DNA of 64,000 nucleotides, from NCBI RefSeq assembly GCF_045310695.1, contig NZ_JBJIAA010000009.1:124001-188000 (forward strand), given 5' to 3'. Below the pieces are notes generated by a model that was given only the letters and a program-made list of their open reading frames with translations, searched no databases and was not told where the DNA came from. Every line of letters starts with the position of its first letter. The stretch's first letter is position 1. This document shows positions 62,745 to 64,000 of the stretch, one piece after another. This DNA is from Clostridium_S neuense. Lineage in GTDB: Bacteria; Bacillota; Clostridia; Clostridiales; Clostridiaceae. The position numbers and the translations under genes were made by a program.

Positions 62745-62785
62745 GCTGGTATAAAACTATATAAAACTTTTGCGGTAAAAATGCG
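62745..62785. repeat. direct repeat, copy 2
   Basis: CTGGTATAAAACTAT, TAAAACTTTTGCGG and AAAAATGCG correspond to copy 1 at 61374-61415, in the same orientation. The two flank the SHOCT gene. Confidence 0.65.
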
Positions 62786-62849
62786 ACCTTATTTCAAACA
62801 ATTGAACATTCAAATTATATTATATCGCATAACCAAATAATACAAAATT

Positions 62850-62878
62850 AAAGCCTAGAACATAATATCCTAGGCTTT
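62850..62878 (-). terminator. terminator of the small-gene operon
   Basis: AAAGCCTAG (62850-62858) pairs with CTAGGCTTT (62870-62878), 4 nt past the stop of the gene at 62882. A-rich sequence gives a T-run on the minus strand. Confidence 0.85.
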
Positions 62879-62881
62879 AAT

Positions 62882-63160
62882 TTACATAACTATATTAAAT
62901 TCTTTAATTTGCTGTTTAAATATATTTTCTATCTTTTTTAAGTTATTTTCTAACTGTAAATTATTTTTTGAATTATAGTAAAAATCAATTTTGCCCAAGT
63001 GATTAATAGCAAACATACAATTTCCTATATCCATAAAGATTATTGACCCATAATCTTTTATATTAACGTTATTTATATTTTTTAATTTCCGCTTTATTTC
63101 ATCAAAATTAATATTTAAGTAAATTCTACTCGGATAAAATGCATTTGAATTTTTATACAT
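62882..63160 (-). CDS. hypothetical protein, last gene of unknown operon
   Basis: A 92-residue ORF (MYKNSNAFYPSRIYLNINFD at the start) with no membrane helix and no recognised domain. ATG 63160 is chosen because GGTGG lies 5 nt upstream; the frame runs open to 63229 without a site. The start overlaps the end of the preceding gene by 8 nt, so translation is probably coupled. Confidence 0.7.
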   Translation of the reverse strand: MYKNSNAFYPSRIYLNINFDEIKRKLKNINNVNIKDYGSIIFMDIGNCMFAINHLGKIDFYYNSKNNLQLENNLKKIENIFKQQIKEFNIVM

Positions 63161-63524
63161 CTTTACCACCACACACCCTATATAAATTATTAAAATCATC
63201 AAATTCTGAATATGAATACAGTAATTCATTTACGCTTCTTTCCCTAAACGGTTTTGTAAGTAAAGCATTAACATTCTTAATCTTATCTTGCATAACCATA
63301 AAAGTATCATCGTTTTCTTCAATCCTACCACTTTCTATGAGGTTATTCAACTTGTTTCTCATATCTTTTATAACAAACATTAAATTCTCGTTTGTACTTG
63401 CCTTGTTAAATAACTTTTCTCCTTCTTGAATATATGTATATGCTTGATGTGCCATATTTTTCACAATCTTAGGTTGATTTTTAAATTTTTCATAATTGTT
63501 ATATTCCAAAAATATCAACTCCAT
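63153..63524 (-). CDS. hypothetical protein, helical
   Basis: A 123-residue ORF, mostly helical by composition (YEKFKNQPKIVKNMAHQAYT, EGEKLFNKAS and DMRNKLNNLI). No known domain. It overlaps the genes on both sides (26 nt upstream, 8 nt downstream). ATG 63524 has only a weak ribosome site; TTG at 63509, with GGAG about 9 nt upstream, is an alternative start. Confidence 0.7.
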   Translation of the reverse strand: MELIFLEYNNYEKFKNQPKIVKNMAHQAYTYIQEGEKLFNKASTNENLMFVIKDMRNKLNNLIESGRIEENDDTFMVMQDKIKNVNALLTKPFRERSVNELLYSYSEFDDFNNLYRVCGGKDV

Positions 63525-63903
63525 AACTTTGCAAAGCTTTTACAATATCTTTTAATATATTTTCTATATCGCTTTTATGATCATCATAATATTTTTCATT
63601 AGTAAAATATATGTTTAATAATTTAGAGAAATTCATTTGAATATTTTCAGGTAGCAAAAAAACTATAGCCATACTTTTTTTCAATTCATTTCTAAGTAAC
63701 TTATAATCAATCTTTTCTGGATTTATACTTCCTTGATATATAGCTGAAAAAAGCATAGAATACTGTTGCATAAGTAATGTTAAAAAACTTTTTACATTGC
63801 TTTTTCTTTCTTTACGATTATTAATAATATTCGTTATTATAAATATTATAATCGTCACCATAGCACCCATTAAAGCACTAAATAAGCTTGAATTATACCA
63901 CAT
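63499..63903 (-). CDS. membrane-anchored hypothetical protein
   Basis: The 134-residue protein has one N-terminal membrane helix (about residues 7-28, FSALMGAMVTIIIFIITNII), a basic stretch (NNRKERK) and a helical cytoplasmic part. No recognised domain. It overlaps the next gene by 26 nt. It starts 5 nt after the stop of the partial gene at the right edge, so four genes form one run. Confidence 0.7.
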   Translation of the reverse strand: MWYNSSLFSALMGAMVTIIIFIITNIINNRKERKSNVKSFLTLLMQQYSMLFSAIYQGSINPEKIDYKLLRNELKKSMAIVFLLPENIQMNFSKLLNIYFTNEKYYDDHKSDIENILKDIVKALQSYGVDIFGI

Positions 63904-63908
63904 GTCTT

Positions 63909-64000
63909 TTATTCCTTATTTATTTTAGTTTCATTGTCACATGCTACTAACGCTTTATTTTTCAAATATTCCTCCTGAGCTTTTGACTCATCAGTAATTT
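63909..64000 (-). CDS. C-terminal end of a gene cut by the window
   Basis: A reading frame open from the window edge ends at TAA 63909-63911; the last residues are hydrophilic (DESKAQEEYLKNKALVACD then NETKINKE). It stops 5 nt before the start of the next gene, which supports it as the first gene seen of the operon. Too short to assign. Confidence 0.5.
   Translation of the reverse strand, partial: ITDESKAQEEYLKNKALVACDNETKINKE

Noticed and set aside
63139..63429. Plus-strand 96-residue ORF
   Set aside because: It is antisense to the overlapping minus-strand operon and lacks a ribosome site.

Overview
The window is low-GC Firmicutes DNA, very probably from a Clostridium sensu stricto close to C. 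acetobutylicum. The evidence is the AT-rich codon use, the strong GGAGG-type ribosome binding sites, the sporulation genes (gpr, spoIIP, a spoIVFA/spoIVFB-like pair), the CIRCE-controlled hrcA-grpE-dnaK-dnaJ operon and a typical clostridial housekeeping gene order. Species assignment is inference; no 16S or other marker lies in the window.

Positions 1 to about 51.9 kb are a conserved core, nearly all on the minus strand. From high to low coordinates the blocks are: cell division and shape (minD, minE, rodA, M23 and M50 proteases); two radical-SAM-associated genes and RNase G; the rplU-prp-rpmA ribosomal cluster behind an L21 leader; obg, yhbY, nadD, yqeK, an LCP protein and rluD; competence and DNA genes (comEA, a degenerate P-type ATPase, a short comEC, holA); spore genes gpr and spoIIP; lepA and hemW; the heat-shock operon; prmA, rsmE, mtaB, a HIT protein, rpsU and yqeY; yqfC, yqfD, pgpH, ybeY, dgkA-PAP2, cdd, era and recO; and finally ppdK. 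The plus-strand exceptions are an LtaS-like synthase, rpsT and dacA. Unknown small genes sit at 17.9 kb and 26.3 kb.

From about 52 kb to the right edge the character changes to accessory DNA with long intergenic gaps, many hairpins and small genes. It holds a permease gene and an ABC ATPase gene that converge, a roughly 200-nt palindrome, a VanW-domain protein, an RRNPP-type HTH-TPR regulator followed directly by a 52-residue secreted-peptide gene, an NlpC/P60 hydrolase, a candidate type I toxin-antitoxin pair with a 31-residue toxin, two diverged copies of a tRNA 3' end plus terminator (likely integration scars), a zinc-ribbon/SHOCT protein, and a run of overlapping small genes of unknown function that continues past the window. 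minD has no minC or mre genes upstream, so an insertion or rearrangement at about 52 kb is plausible.

The most interesting points are the regulator-peptide quorum-sensing cassette (56.4-57.9 kb), the toxin-antitoxin pair between two tRNA scars (60.5-61.3 kb), the P-type ATPase that has lost its phosphorylation aspartate (32.5-35.0 kb), a family of structured intergenic repeats (3.2, 11.9, 12.0 and 42.4 kb), and a 12-nt tandem repeat encoding an Arg-Ser protein at the left edge.
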